A DNA stretch of 64,000 bases from Lanius collurio (GCA_020086605.1 JACBWW010000007.1:21464162-21528161); one strand, 5' to 3'. Shown: positions 28,796 through 43,144, numbered from the stretch's first letter. A program made the numbers and translations. The notes: generated by a model from the sequence alone, not told the origin.

Positions 28796-29778
28796 GGATG
28801 ATATCGCTGCTGGTGTGGGGGTCTGTGGCTCAGACTCAGGAAGCCAAGACCAGCCCAGATAGTCCCACAAGGAACTGTCTTCCAGGGGCCGTGCAGCTTT
28901 CCCTCAGCCGCTGGAGTGCCTCCATGTAGTTGCTAAAAAGTTGGCAGTGAGGTTTTCCTAAGAAATTCTCCAGCTTTTCTCACATTCTGTGAGAGCCTTT
29001 TCTTTCACACTCAGGTTAGAGGAAAACAGATGAAGATTGTTGTGTAAACTGTTTTCTATCTTACACCTGCATTTGTTTTTCAAGGCCTTGTTTTGGGAAC
29101 AGTGAGACATGTTTTGAATATGGGTGTCAGGCAGTTCAGCCTGTCACGTCTGAGAGGTGGTGGGTCAGTAGGCCAACCACGTAATTTCATTATTGCGAAC
29201 CTCACTATAAAAAGGAGCCCTCCATTGAATGGGGTCTTAGCTCTTGCTCTGACCGTGTCTCCGACCTGCCTTCATGTCGTGATTTCCGCCACTCCCTGGG
29301 GATTACAGCGACACCTCCGCAGAGGTGGGGCTGCCTCAGCAGGCTAACAGCTCTTGGTGACTCAGCGATGTGATTTCAGCTCTTTGCTCTGTAAGGCAAG
29401 CTCCGAGCCACACCAGGAGAGACGAGAGGTCCGTTCGGCAATCCCGCATAGGTGAACTTCATTGTCCAGCAGCCGCGAAGGGAGGCAGGGATGGACTCCC
29501 TCCTGAGGGGAGATAAAGGGCTTCTTTTACGGGGGTACAAGGCTGGGTGTGAGAGGGTAAAAGCCAATGAGTTACAAAGAATCTTCACAGGGCTTCCTAG
29601 GGGATCATGGATTTGTTTCCTCTCTGACCATAACCGAGAAGTTCTGGTTTCCTAAGGGGGGCTTGCAGGAGACTGTGCAATCTTCTTATCTCGGCGGGCT
29701 TCCCTCCCAGGGCAGGGATAGGGTAGAGCCCACAGGATGATATTGCAGGAAAAAAAAAAAAAAAAAAAAAAAAAAAAA
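28796..29778 (+). mobile_element. LTR-derived element, copy B, with TATA box and downstream poly(A)
   Basis: The block differs from the intron in GC and CpG content. It has a TATAAAA box at 29,206-29,212 with CCAAC motifs upstream, and shares two blocks with 2778-3040 (28,806-28,930 and about 29,300-29,480), here separated by about 370 extra bases that include the TATA region. A GGATGATAT direct repeat occurs at 28,797-28,805 and 29,735-29,743, close to both ends, and could be a target-site duplication. About 30 adenines follow at 29,749-29,778. No gag, pol or env remnant is visible. The family name cannot be given without a repeat library. Confidence 0.6.
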
Positions 29779-31659
29779 CACCAACCAGAAGAAAATTCGC
29801 AGCAGCCAGGTTGACTAGGAGGGATTGATCTATCTTTTCCTGCCGTCGGTCAACTGATTTAGGTCAGGATTGAGAAAAAATATACTTTGTCACAAGGCAG
29901 GAGTTACAGTTTCCTGTATGTTTCTATTATATCATCTTAAGAAATCTCACCAATAAAACATAATACCAACTAAAAATATCTACCGCAAACTAATGCAGTC
30001 AATTAATAGAACAGATGGAGGTCAGGGCAGACAATTAAATCCCTTTGATAGAGGAGAAGATTATTCTACATCATATTGGAGACATGTCAGTAATTCCTGT
30101 GTGATCTGACTTACACTTTATTCTTCAAAATAATTCCTTCCATAATGCCTTCTTTGGCATGAGAGGAAAAGATCCATCATCTAAAGGTGTTGTTTGCAGC
30201 TGTATATACTTATTTATTTTTAAATGGTGGGAAAGTGCACATATGCTTTTTCAGCAATATTCTTACTGATTCTGGGAACAAACCAAATATCCTTTTTGCT
30301 TTTATTTAGACAGCTGTTACTCCTTGAAGTCCGCCTCTCAAAAGGATGATACAGCTATCACCTTAGCAAGGTACTAACCACTTTTTTGGAATTTAATATT
30401 GTCTTCTATAGGTATTGAAGATAACCATAAAGGAATCCTGATTCATTGTTTCTCTGGCCCTAAATTTCATCGTAATTATAACAATTATCTTTCCTAAAGT
30501 CTTACACCAAGATGGTTGTATTTCTGGACATGAGAGCTACACTGCCAATAATACAAACTGTAAATGTTGTTCCTGTATTCAATCAATTACATATTTTGTG
30601 TTTCAAACAAGAAAGAGACTGAGCTTGGGTTTTTTTTTTTTGTATTCTGATTTTGATGATTTCCAGCATATAGATTTCAAATGATAAACCATAAACAGCT
30701 ATAGGGAAAAATTGTTCAGCTAAGGAATGAAATTAAGTTCCCCTTGAGATATTTTTTCACAGAAATAAAACTCTGTATCAAATGACTACCAATTTGTTTT
30801 TAAACAAAGGTCAACACAAATTTTGATGACTCTTTAACACCTTTTTTAAAGTTGTCCTCATAGCATACTGTGGTAATATTTAAATTTCAACAAGCTCAGA
30901 GAAAGTTGCATTAATACTATACTAATATTTCAAAGCACTGAAAATCCATATTCCAAAAGATAATGAAGATGCCAAGAGCGTGACCTATTAGTGTAATTGC
31001 TATGATTGCTCTGTCACAGCTTCAATTTTCATTGGTGAAATTCTAATACATCAATTTTCTTTGTCAAGCCCATCAACTGAAAGGCCTGCTTTCTTAATTA
31101 ATAAACTCAGATTGCTTAATTTCTGCACTAGCCTACAAGCTCTGTCTTTCAGATATATATTGTTTAATGAATTCTGCTCTCAAATTAATGTACATTTTAT
31201 GCTGAATATATCAGATCTGACTTTCTTATAACCTTATGTAACTTATTACCTCACTGTTTATACTTTTTAGTTTTGATGGTTTCTAATGAAAACAGATTCT
31301 AGTCCTGCCATTGTTTGAACTTTGTATTGTAGCTTCACACCATTCCACTCAATGAGTTCTATTTCACTAATACTTTATAAAAGATATTGACTAAAAACTA
31401 TTTCAGTAGTCTCTAAAATATTTACTTCTGTTTCATTTGGTCAAATAAAGTATATTTCTTTTAACTTTCTTCCTTTAAACAGAACTGTTTAAACAACAGA
31501 TATGCTATGTCTCTAATTATTCATCACCTAATTTTTCAAATGACTCAGCATTATTATTTATTTTTTCCATCCTTTTCAATATTTCCATATAACGAAATTG
31601 AAAGGGTCATATTGTTATTTTAAATTTGCTGAAAGAAAAGTTTAATTGCTCTTAAATGA

Positions 31660-31745
31660 AGATCACAGGAGCACAAATTGTTTGAAGTTGGAATGGACCT
31701 CTGGAGTTCATCTGGTCCAGCCCCTCTGCTCGAGGAGGGATACCT
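31660..31745 (-). mobile_element. CR1 LINE 3' end fragment, minus orientation
   Basis: ATCACAGGAGCACAAATTGT, GTTGGAATGGACCTCTGGAG, TCATCTGGTCCAGCCCCTCT and CTCGAGGAGGGATACCTGCAG match the reversed CR1 3' end in order. Confidence 0.85.
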
Positions 31746-32628
31746 GCAGCCTGTTTTGGTGACATTGTTTAAGAATAGACTGCATCTCAGTGTACCAGTT
31801 AGAATGCTCATTATTCACAGCTAGTTTTCAAGAATTTGCATCTAATCTTAATGAATCAAATTCATGACATATGCCTGCACATAAAAGTAGTCACAATGAT
31901 ATGATACAGAATAGGAAATATCACCTACATACCTTTAAAGCAAGGCAAAAAGCCTCAAATTATAGAAGTAACATAATTTTTCAGTATAATTACCTCCACT
32001 GACTGAAAATTACATTAGAAGTAAATGTGTGATTTAGTTCCAGATAAGAGTTTTGTTTCCACCATGGAGAAACAAATCACAATTTTAATAGATTTTAATA
32101 ATTTTAATTTGCAGGTTATTAATTTCTTACACCAAGAAAAAATGCAGCTTTTTAGGATTATAACTAAGCACCAAATTTTGTCAGTTACTTCCTGAAGTAA
32201 GGAAAGATAAAAATTTAAGCTGTTTTTTCTAAAATTCTGTGAATAGTTGTGTAAGCTTTAAATCCATGCTCATGCTGTGAGCGCAGAAGAACAAATCTCC
32301 ATCTCTATTAATACAGCTGCAACCAGGTGAAAAATGTACTTCATACATTTTCAGAAGAAACAGAGCCTATAATGAAAGCTGACAGAATCTGATTTTACTT
32401 AACCTGAGTTGTTTCACCTGCGCTCCAATATTCTGAGCTTTTTTAAAGTTGTGAATAACAATATTACCATATTTGTGTTGTGTTCCCTTTCTTTGGCTTT
32501 TTTCTTGGAAAAGAAAAATGGAATGTAAAGCAGTATATATGAAAGAAAATGTGTAGGGGATGTTGATAATAAACCTGGTAAAAAGAGCGGTTTAGATTCT
32601 TTCAGCTTCCATATTTAAGATCCAATAG

Positions 32629-32654
32629 AAAACACTGTGTGTGTGTGTGTGTGT
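32629..32654. repeat. (TG)n microsatellite
   Basis: About 13 uninterrupted TG units, continuing into TATATTT. Confidence 0.95.
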
Positions 32655-33499
32655 ATATTTTGAACAACATCAACAGAAAATAAAAACAAAATAACGCTCT
32701 AAAAAAATGCTGTACAATACCAGCTATCTGAGTCTAAATTGGCATGCAATTAAAGCTAAATGTATTTTGTATTCATATATACAAACAAACATATTTACCT
32801 TCAGAATCAAATAATGATTTTCAATTCTACAAGCAGTTTGGCTTCCTGCTGGCAAAAGCATTTTATTTTTTTCTTTCAAAAAAGAAAGAAATATGCCATC
32901 ATCTTCCCTAGTCACTCAACAGCTGTATCAATTTGTTTTCAGGGCAGTGATTAGCATAATTGTGGTGGATTACTTGCATTTGGCACAGAATGGAAGTAAT
33001 TCAGTATTTTAGCAGATAAGACATAGAATGGATGGGATATCCAGGCCCTCTGGAGTGGTGCTGAAAGTTTTTTTTTCCTAAAACTGTACTGAAAGCCTAT
33101 TTATAAAACCCAAATCTGTCTGAAAGAATCAAAAACCTCAGTTCTTCTGATATGCTGTTCGACAAACAACCGCATGCTGGCTAGAGCACACAACCATTAA
33201 ATCAACTGCAAATAGCTACATTGAGGGCATTTCTCAGAAGGGTTTCCCTGTGATATAGTTGCTTTAAAAAATCATAAAAAAAACCCCCAGAATGTGATTC
33301 CATCATTACTGACTCTCTACTTTATCTCCACATTCCAGTTCCAATGCTGAGGTGCATACAGCGCTACCTTTAGTGCCATATGAGTGTGAAAATTGATAGT
33401 TATGTATATTCTCAGCCCTTTACTTTAATACTCTTGCATGCTTTATAAACATGTATTGATAATCTCTGTATGATACTATACAGAAATATGATAAAATTA

Positions 33500-34460
33500 T
33501 AAAGTGGTTTTGGTTGCAAAGGACCTTTAAGACTATCTAGTTCCAAACTCCCTACCATGAGCAGGGATGCCACCCACTAGATCAGGTTGCCCAAAACTAC
33601 CCAATCTGGCTTTGAGCACTTCCAGGGATGGGAAATCCACAACTTCTCTGGACAACCTGTTCCTGTGTATCACCACCCTTAAAATAAAGAACTTCTTCCT
33701 TACAGCCCCTCTAAATCTACGCTACTTCAGTTTAAAGCCATTGTCCTTTGCTTCCTGTCATTACAGGCCCTGATGAAAAGTCTCTCTCCACATTTCTTAT
33801 CAGCCCTTTTTTATATAGTGAAAGGCTACAGTAAGACTCCATTAGAGCCTTCTCCAGCCTGAACAACTCCAACTGTCTCAATCTGTCTTCACAGGCAAGG
33901 TGCTCCAGTCCTCTGTTCATTTTTGTGGCTGTCCTTTGCACCCACTCTTACATGTCCGTGTCTTTCTAGTGTTGAAGACTCCAGAACTGGATGCAGCATT
34001 CCAAGGCGGAGTTTCACCAGAGCAGAATAAAGGGGCAGAATCACCTCCATTGACCTGTTGCCCACTTCTTTTGATGCAACCCAGAGGACAGTGAGCTTAG
34101 GGCTGCAAACACACATTGCTGATTCATTAACAATTTCTCATCCACCAGAACCTCTAAGTCCTTCTTTGCAAGGCTATTTTTAATCCATTCACCATCCAGC
34201 CTCTACTGAAAATGAATATTGCCATGACAGAGGTACAGGACTTTATACTGGTCTTGCTGAACTTCATTAAGTTTTCATGGATGCATTCCTCCAGCCTGTT
34301 GAGGGTACCCCTGGATGGCATTTCTTCCCTCAAGTGAATCAGTTGCACCCCTCATCCAGACTTGCTGAGGTGCATTTAATCCCATTGTCTGTGTTACTGA
34401 TGAAGATATTTAATAACATTTTCCCAGTATGGACCTTTGAGAGACATCATTCATTACTGT
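33500..34460 (-). mobile_element. CR1 LINE fragment, about 0.95 kb, minus orientation
   Basis: The left end carries the reversed CR1 3' end (TTTTGGTTGCAAAGGACCTT, AGTTCCAAACTCCC). Reversed CR1 3' UTR and ORF2 C-terminal sequence follow: CCTTCTCCAGCCTGAACAAC, GTGCTCCAGTCCTCTG, a block about a tumbler of DNA like GACTTTATACTGGTCTTGC (34,240) and CTGATGAAGATATTTAATAA (34,395-34,415). Similarity fades after about 34,460. It is older and belongs to a different subfamily from the 52.5-kb copy, judging by the middle block. Confidence 0.85.
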
Positions 34461-37400
34461 TTTCCAACAGTAATCAATGTAGCTCTTGGTTCCCAAACCT
34501 AGATTACAACCTGTACAAAAAGCATTGCATGATAAAATCATCCCCTGTTATAGAAGCTGGAGTTGATGATCCCAGAAATCATCTTCTGTCAGTTGTTTCT
34601 AAAAGAAACTTGGACTTCAGGGTGCTGAGATCAAATTAAGTCATGGAGATACCAGAAGGACACAAGATTTTGCCATTACACAGAGCTATTCTTTTTATAT
34701 GAAAACTGAGGGAGATAACTGCTGAACAGCAGGTAAAGGGATATATTTATTAAGAGATGTAGATGGTCATCCCTTCCCCTCAGCTACTGAGTTGTCCAAA
34801 AAAAAAAAAAACCTGTGGTCTTGCGGTTAAAAATTATGATTCAGTGTGTTCTGAACCTTGACAGGAGGAGGACAAATGTTTGACTGTAATTAATTTACAC
34901 TGGAATCTTGTGCTCAAAAACTTTACTCTTCTTAAAAAAAACCAATACTGAGTTATTATGAACTTTTTTTTGAGTTAAGAGTTCCCTGTAGAAACAGATA
35001 TAACAGACATAACATCACTCACTACCTGTTATTCAGTACAGATTTAAATTATGAGTCACAGTGATAAAACATTTTCAGGTTTAAACACTGAGATAGTAAA
35101 ATTTGCACTCCAATTCTTTGAATTGAACATGACTGAACTTTAAATGAGCTGTCTGTGCAAAACAGTTTGATTATTTTTTATTTCACTTTTACTTATTACT
35201 CATGATGTTATGATTCAGTGAACTCCCATTATCCATGAAGCCTGTATAAGGTTGAAATTACACAACTTTAACTATTCTCTATTATTGTTGTACAATATTT
35301 TGTGTAATGTTGTGTTCAAATTAATTTTCTACAAAATCAATTCTATTTCTGGAAGCATTACTTAGATAGGAACAGTCTTAAAGATTCAAGACAATCATGA
35401 CTCATCCTTTTATAAAATTGTTTGACTATCTTCCCAGAGCTTTTAATAAAGCTAATTAACTTAGATAGAAGTTTTAAAATTACTCAATTACACTGCCACC
35501 TGAAAGTAAATTTAATGACCTGGAAAGTTTTGGTGTTTGCTATTTCATATCTGAGTAATACTTGAAAATGTATTCCATTCTCACTTGGGTTCTTCAGAAA
35601 TTCACATATTGGTGGAGATCATCAGAGTTTACCTACTTCTAGGTACTTTAGGTCAGTCATACCAAAATACATAATTAAATATTGGAATAAAAAAATAATA
35701 GATACATCATTTTGAATTCAAATGGAAGCAAGGAATTATTTATATTCATTAGAGAATCTGAATTTTTTGATTCCACTATTCACAGTAGGTCTCTACTTTT
35801 AATGGAAAACACACTCTAATATCAGTGATGTAATGGATTCACTAAGATTAGATTTACCAGTAATATCTCACAGCAAAGCAGATGATGCCACTTAATTTAT
35901 TTTTTCTAGATCAACTGAGATGCACTGGATTTACCATTTCAGACTACTCTCCCTGGAAACAAATTTGTAGATGCATAGAGAACTTTGGAACATCCTACAA
36001 CCAAATCTAGACAAACTCTCATTAAAGCCTGGTTAAATTTCCAAACAGCAGGTGTTAAATTCAATTAACATTACTGGAATTTCTTGAAGAAGATACAGTT
36101 TCCAATTTGGAAACTTACTGAAATGCTGAGTATCAGCTTCAATTAATTGACATGACCAGACCATCAGTCTGGGCTCAGCTAGTAACTTCATTAGTTGCTC
36201 CTGCTTAACAATTATGTTTCAGTCTGGAAAACACACCTTCTATCTTTATAAAAGGGAAGAATTTTAAACTGAGTTCTTTACTTCCTTCCTTCCTTGTGTT
36301 TCAAAATTAAGAATTGATAGGAAGAATGCACTCTATAATGTCAGCAGGGCCTACGTATCATAGCACAGGTCTTAGGAGCCTTCAAAATTGATGGATTTCC
36401 TTGATAAAATTGTGCAAATATTTCACCAAGACGGAAAAAATGTGGGGAGCATTTTTTTTCCACCTAAGAGTGTAAAATCAGTGAGAGCCTAAAAAGAAAA
36501 CTGGAGGAGTTGAAGATGCTGCTTAACCAGAGGTTGGACTGCTCAGCTGAGTACACTTTCAAATACAGCTTTAAATCCTGACAGGAGGAAGGTAAAGATT
36601 CTTATCTGAATCCCAAGAGCTGAAAAGTAAGCTGAGGAGAGCTGAAAGCTCTAAGAATGAGAATATATTGTGCCCTGATTTTCCTCAGAGAACAAAGACT
36701 TGATCTGTTTCCTAAAACTCCCAAGACTAAAACTGGAACAATTTATTCCTGCCTTCTAATATAAAGGCTTTATTTTTCTTCACATTTGTTACCATAAATG
36801 ATACAAGACGGAAGGTTTGATCAGAATCTGAGAACATGATCAAGAATCTGACAGTATGTGGCCACATCAAAGAGACGACACAGCACTTCACAGACTACCA
36901 CAGGGCTCCATCTGCACATTCAGCTGTCAGGTTGGGATTCCAGAATGAAATTCCACCATTTAAACTCGCATGCACTTCTGATGTAAGATCAAAACTGAGG
37001 ACAAAGCACGGACCATTTGTTTGCTTTAATTTTTGCTACTATAATGTGCATAGCCAGAAAATACATTTCATGTACTCCAGACATAAATAGATATATTCTG
37101 TTCTTGAGAAAGATCATGAGATTATCATGTTGAAGAATTTTATCTGGAATTATGGATGAGAAAGATAGCAAGTAAGAAGTTAAATGTTCAAGAATTAGGG
37201 ATTTCTCTCTGTATTTCTCTTAACTATAAGAGTACAAATATAGCCAAAGTCATAGTCAAAATCTGCCCAAGCTACTGTCCCTAGTTATTTTTTTTTATTT
37301 TTTTTTCCCTACTGTTCATCCAAATGGATCCCTCTTGTCTTCTGAAGATACAACTTTAAGGTTAGTTTGGCTTGGATTCTATATCTTCATGAAGGCCTTC

Positions 37401-39251
37401 AGATCCATTTCTATTTGTCTCCTGAAATATTGTCAATACAAACCTTTTCTAGACAAAAAAAAGGAAATTAACAAATATTTCTGTAATTCTGCTGTGTATT
37501 ATGGAGTACCTTAGGGTTGGCAGTTGAACACAAATATTTGTGGCTACTTCAGAAAATTAGCAGAGAAGTGGAAATAAATTTTATCCTATTTTATAACTCC
37601 ATTTTCTAATCTCTTTTTCTTTGGTTGTTTTTTGTAATGTATAGTCCAATTATCACCTCACATGAACAAGGAAATTTTCAAAAGCCACATCTGGCTTCTG
37701 ATGTTCACTAACTTGCAGTGTGAGTTAAAAGCCAGACATCAATAGGCTCCATCTCACTTTTCCGTTTTAATGTTGTTTGCTTCTTTTTCTTCTCCTTCTC
37801 TCTGACTTTCCTGCTGTGTGTTATGAAGAACAAACAAAATGCTGTGAAAACAGAGAAAACTAAAATCACACCATTCCTCAGTTTCCCCTTCAGAATCCTC
37901 TCCCCAGCATCATGTGGTCTATCTCAGTGGACTGTGATTATCTTGAGATGAGACTTTCCCTTCTTGAAACATGGCTGTGGCTTGTTCTAGTGCCAGACAA
38001 GGTAAATGCACCACAATTTTTTAATCACAAAGAAATTGTTATTATTTCAACTTTGACTTTAGCTTTATATGAGCCTTGTATTCTTCATATCACTTGCTTT
38101 CCTCATTCCTGAAAAAAAAATGTCATGAGATGTCTGGAGTAACTGAATTCGATGTGCCATTCATGCATATTGTGTTACTCACAATATAACCCTTAAGAGT
38201 CCAGCGATTATCACAATCAATGTGGATTCTAAACTATTAAACAGGCTCCTGTTCTTAAATATTTTTTGCTCAATTACATGTAAATTGATACAAATTAGAC
38301 TAAACATGGTTCAGTGATGCAAATCACAGGAATTTTCAAAGCTGTTATTTTCTTGGTCTGAATTTTACATTTCAAATAATGGTACCCTGTATTCTCATAA
38401 CTAACCTGCCACACTTGGAATTATTGCTTATTCACAACTTTCTCATCACATCAGATATATTGCTATTCCTTCTCCTTGAATTTAAGTTCCAGTGTCAATA
38501 GAAAATTGAAACATCATTGCACTACAGCTAGTGCAATGATTACAGAAAAAGTCACCTCTGCTTCAAAGTTCATGAATAATATAAAGTGAGAAGGAAGAAT
38601 GTGCACCAGAAAACTTTTCTGGTCTTTCATATCTCACTCCCCTCTCATTAATCAATGTGTCAGGCACAGTATGGAAGAATTTTAATTAGATTAAAGTGTT
38701 TTATAAATAGAATATATTCTATGCATAGATTTCTTTTTAAAACCCTTGTATCAATTTCTTATTGATATAAGAATGTTTACATATCTGCGTGCATGTGTAT
38801 ATGCATACATATAACTACATGTGTTACCTGTGTGCACGCTATACAGTAAAATATGTTCTCTCGTATTTTCTAAAAACTGAGAGGGAAAAAATAGATCTTT
38901 ATGGTAACAATATAGAAACAGCAACCAAATCTCTTTTTTGGTACAGCCCCATAAGAACTCTGGAACCCAACCTTGTCTTGCAAACTGAAGACTCTCAGCT
39001 TTATCCGGTACAGTGTGGCCAGGAACCCCCAAACTTTACTGAGTAACAGTGTCACAATAGCCCGGTTTAATCTCATGTCTTTTAACTACAAACTGATTGG
39101 CATCATACAATACTTACAGAACAGAAAAATAATAACAATTCATGCTTATCATGAGCAAGCACATAAACAGCACTAATGCTTACAATGCACTGTATTCCAT
39201 GTCTCATTGGATGAACACATGGTGAACAAACATTTTAACTGGATGTATGCA
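34461..39251. other. Unique AT-rich intron DNA, nothing recognised
   Basis: No coding exon, retroposon or notable tandem array can be supported. Small T-rich runs occur near 37.29-37.31 kb. Confidence 0.6.
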
Positions 39252-39751
39252 TGTCCTGGCTTGCAGTGTACTCTGTTACCATCCTCATGAGCTGTAGAAA
39301 CCAGATGGGGCACTGTTTCCTTGCCTCCTCTCCCCAGACTATCTTCTGTTAATGGCCCATCAACACCCGGCCTCAGGACTCATCATCCCATTGTGAGGTG
39401 CTCCACCCAGAAGGAGGAACCAAGCATTCCATCCTGGATATAATCTCAGATTCCAAACGCCAAGTGCCCTCTTTCCACTGGATTCCCAGAGGACAGGACT
39501 ACACAGCCACCACTGGACCTTCTGAGGAGGAGCAGACCCTTCTACAGGATCACTGCTTCAACAGAATCACATCCACCACTTCAGGAGGACTGCAGCCATC
39601 ATTTAATCAAACTGCTACCACCACCCTGACTAATAGGGTGTCAGGTTGTATCCTGACTCTGTCGGTATTTTCTGCCTTTTTTTAAAAATTTCCCTATTAA
39701 ATTGTTGTTTGTACTTGGGGCCTCCCACTGCTTTGTTTTCAAACTAGTACA
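39252..39751 (+). mobile_element. ERVL-like solo LTR, about 500 bp
   Basis: The segment begins TGTCCTGGCTTGCAGTG and appears to end ACTAGTACA, giving TGT...ACA termini at 500 bp. A TATA-like GGATATAATC lies at 39,436-39,445 and an ATTAAA polyadenylation signal at 39,696-39,701, in the positions expected of an LTR. The body is C/A-rich on the plus strand and reads like a bird endogenous retrovirus L-type LTR as I recall it. No internal proviral sequence or second LTR is present. A clean 5-base target duplication is not evident (ATGCA against ATAGA). The 95-codon frame inside is an LTR by-product. Confidence 0.7.
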
Positions 39752-42747
39752 ATAGATTGTAAAGATATTTCAAACACTTTTTAAGAACACCAGCAACACA
39801 GACTTGCTATCTTTCTTTTACATGTTTTTATGGAAAAAGGAATTGCTATGAACATACTTTTAGTACTTACCACTGTGTTGAATTTTTGAGAAGGCTTCAG
39901 CATTCCCCCATAGGAGGCAACATGATGTCATTTTAGTTACAGCAGAAATTTTTCCTGTTAAGAAAAAATATATAATGCTCTTCAGTAAATGAAGAAATGA
40001 ATGGTTATGAGTCACAAATGGTAAATAGAGGTTACTTAGTAAATCACCTGTAATGCTGTTTTTCAAGATTCCAGAAAGAGAAATCACAATATTAATAACC
40101 ACACAATAAATACATTAAGCATAGTGTATTGGTTTCTGTCATAAAAATTGCTAACAATATCTTTTTCTTTGCAGATTGATCCCTGTAACAAAGACAGAAT
40201 TTTCTTTAACCTGTATACCACAGAAGTATACATTTTTTGAGAACCTGCTAAGTCAAGTAAATACTTTGAAATCCAAGAAACAGAAGAAATCATGACCAAA
40301 CACTTTAGTTTTAAATATTTCTGTAAACATATATTATGCATAGTCAAATATAAAATTTGAATAGTCACATATATTAAAAAATATTTAATTTAAATATAAG
40401 TAATCAAATTTTTAAGTCATTTTATTATTGTTTATTCTTTCCTATGTGTAATTCAAAACTATAGTTTATACTTCAAATGCCATTTTAATGGTAGACTATT
40501 TCTGAATAATCTATTCATTTTAGATAGACTATTTAGATAGATTAAATACCAGTTTTACTAACAGTCTGTTCTGTCAAGAGTATTTTGAGACACTGTGATT
40601 TAAAACTCAAACCTTAATAGTGTTAAGGAAGGTATTTCAGGTAATTTCAATAGTTTTCAAGACTTTAATGCCTTAATTACTTCTCTTCCCTCCAAAGCCA
40701 GCAGATTTTATGGGATTTACTTATCCCCTGCACACGTTTTACAGGGGAAACATGCACTCTGTATTTCTCTGCATCACTCTTAAAGGCACTCTTTCTTATC
40801 ATTTATTCTTATTTTACTTAGGTTGATCAGCACACAGATTGTAGATTCTGCAATTTGAATCACAGTGAATACTTCCTCATGAATGGTTTGACTCTCTACA
40901 GCCACACCGTTCCCTGTAAGTGCAATTCATTGTAACAGCTGCAAACACAGGCCTCAGTTCTGTGTAAACACAGTGATTATAGGTTGGAAATAAGTACCAG
41001 TGGATGGCCATGTGAATACACACATGAAAAGGAGAAATTCTGAAATATGAAGAAAAGCAGAATTCCTTATGAATAAGGAATGTGTGAAACATCCTAGCTA
41101 AACTGTCAAAGTGTCCATCTGGACACTTGCTGCAGGGGAAGCTTGGCAACAGTGCAGCTTTTCATACACACTCATTGAGGAATCAGATGTTGAAGTTAAG
41201 GACAATCTTTATTCCAAGCTATGGTAAAGTCTTAAATCTATCCACAAGACAGTGGCACTTTTACTGGAGATTTCACTGCTCACATAGACTTTGAAAGTCA
41301 TTCCAATTCTCCAACAGTATAATATGATTAAACCTAGGGTATAAGAAAAAAGGAAGGATTTAAGGAATGGCTGTGAATGGCAGTGAAAATGCGCTAAGGC
41401 TAACACAGCTTCACTTCTCAGTTATTTCAAACCTGCATCTCTTTATTTCAGCATCCTTTACAGCTTAATGTCTGCTACAGGAAGAGAAAAGAGAAGGGAG
41501 GAGAAGAAATAAGAAAGTTCAGCTTTACTGGTAAACACAGGGACCACATTTACTGTCTCTCCATGGTACCAAAATAGTCTTCAACTTTAAAGCATAAAAA
41601 TGAATTAAGAAAGTACTATTTGTGAACTAGGTTTTCCAAGTTTACCTCTGTACCTATGTGTTTATCCTTTTCACCTTCATATTATCTTACACTGTCTTCT
41701 AGTTGTCCTTGGCAGACTGAATTTGATTGTAGATGACTAGGTTATAATTAAACTTTATATATTTTAGTAACCACAATATCCATTTACAGATCATGTTTAG
41801 ACTGTATTTCTGCAATAGTCAATTGCTTTCAAAAAAGCAACAGTAAATACTGCACTTCTTTTCTATCAGGAAGCATGGGCACACATTAAAAGAATAGCAG
41901 TCCATTCCTAAGACAAAATATAGGCATCATCTACACAGTTTTTTCTTTTTTATAGAGCTATTTTGTCTTCATATCTGTGACAACTGATTTCCTCATAACC
42001 ACAGAATTTTAATAAAAATATTATGGGAATCTGGCAGTCACTCTAAGTATATTTTTATGAAATTTTTAACAGGTTTGCTCACCATCTCACAGATGCATTT
42101 GTAACTTAAATCTGACAGTGCTACAATAGCCCTAGTTTTAATGTTACCCAATTTAAACTTATGTGAGTAGTTTCTCAGAATTACCAAAACTGTCTCTGGT
42201 TTTATAGGTGATGCAACAAGAACCCATTAATACTGACATTCTGTCATTATGTACAGTTATCTCAGTCTACTTGAGAAATAAAATCTGTCTCATAAAAAAT
42301 ACTGTTTTGCTACAAACATGGTCACCCACTCTCTCCAGATATCCCCCAAACCCCTGACAGCTCCTGGCAAAACTTAGATATAAGCTAAAAACATTTGTTT
42401 ATTCTTTGATGCTCAAATTTATTCAACACAATTACTGGACTATTTTAATTAACTTCCATTTGAGCAGATAGGTTCATGAAGTCTCCCTAAGAAAATGCAC
42501 CCTTTTGAATTTAATCTTAACATCTTTAAATATATCTTTAAGTCTGTAACCTTTACAGTGTTTATACACTTTTCCCTTTCAATTCAGTTTCATACCAAGT
42601 TCTTTCTTTTGAAAATTTTCACAATAAGCTCTCCCCACTGTTAAATTGAAAAATTTCATATGTAGTGACAGCAATTGTATTTCACAGCAATTAAATTATT
42701 GAATCTTTTAAACTATAAACAGAAAATCTGTAATGAAACAATGGGTC

Positions 42748-42850
42748 ATAGAATATGCTGAGTTGGAAGGGACCCATCAAGATTATCAAATCCAACTCCT
42801 GGTCGTGTGCAGGACACCCCAAGAATCACACCATGTGCCTGAGAGCATGG
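42748..42850 (-). mobile_element. CR1 LINE 3' end fragment, minus orientation
   Basis: CATAGAATATGCTGAGTTGG, AAGGGACCCATCAAGATTAT, CCAACTCCTG and CAGGACACCCCAAGAATCAC, then CCTGAGAGCATGG, match a reversed CR1 3' end of the subfamily with the ACACCCCAAGAATCACACC block. It is relatively well preserved compared with other copies here. Confidence 0.9.
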
Positions 42851-43144
42851 GTAAATGCATGCAGGCAGTTCTGTGATGTTCCCTCAGTACCAATAGTCCA
42901 GAAGCCAGAATATCATATAAGCAGATGTTGCTATTTTGACTCTTTATTGCCTGGACAGTTTGGGAGGAAGGTTCTGTTCAGAAGAGGAAAGCTAGTTAGA
43001 GGTAGATCTCACTGCAGGAAATAGACACAGACCAGCTAGAGGAGTATCAGAGACATGAAAATGAAATATTTTTTTTCCCCCTAATTAAAGTATATGAAAG
43101 CAAAATAACTAAATCTGACCATAGGCTTCCTTTGTATTTTAGGT

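Noticed and set aside
39398..39685. 95-codon plus frame
   Set aside because: Lies inside an LTR; LTRs of this type do not encode protein.
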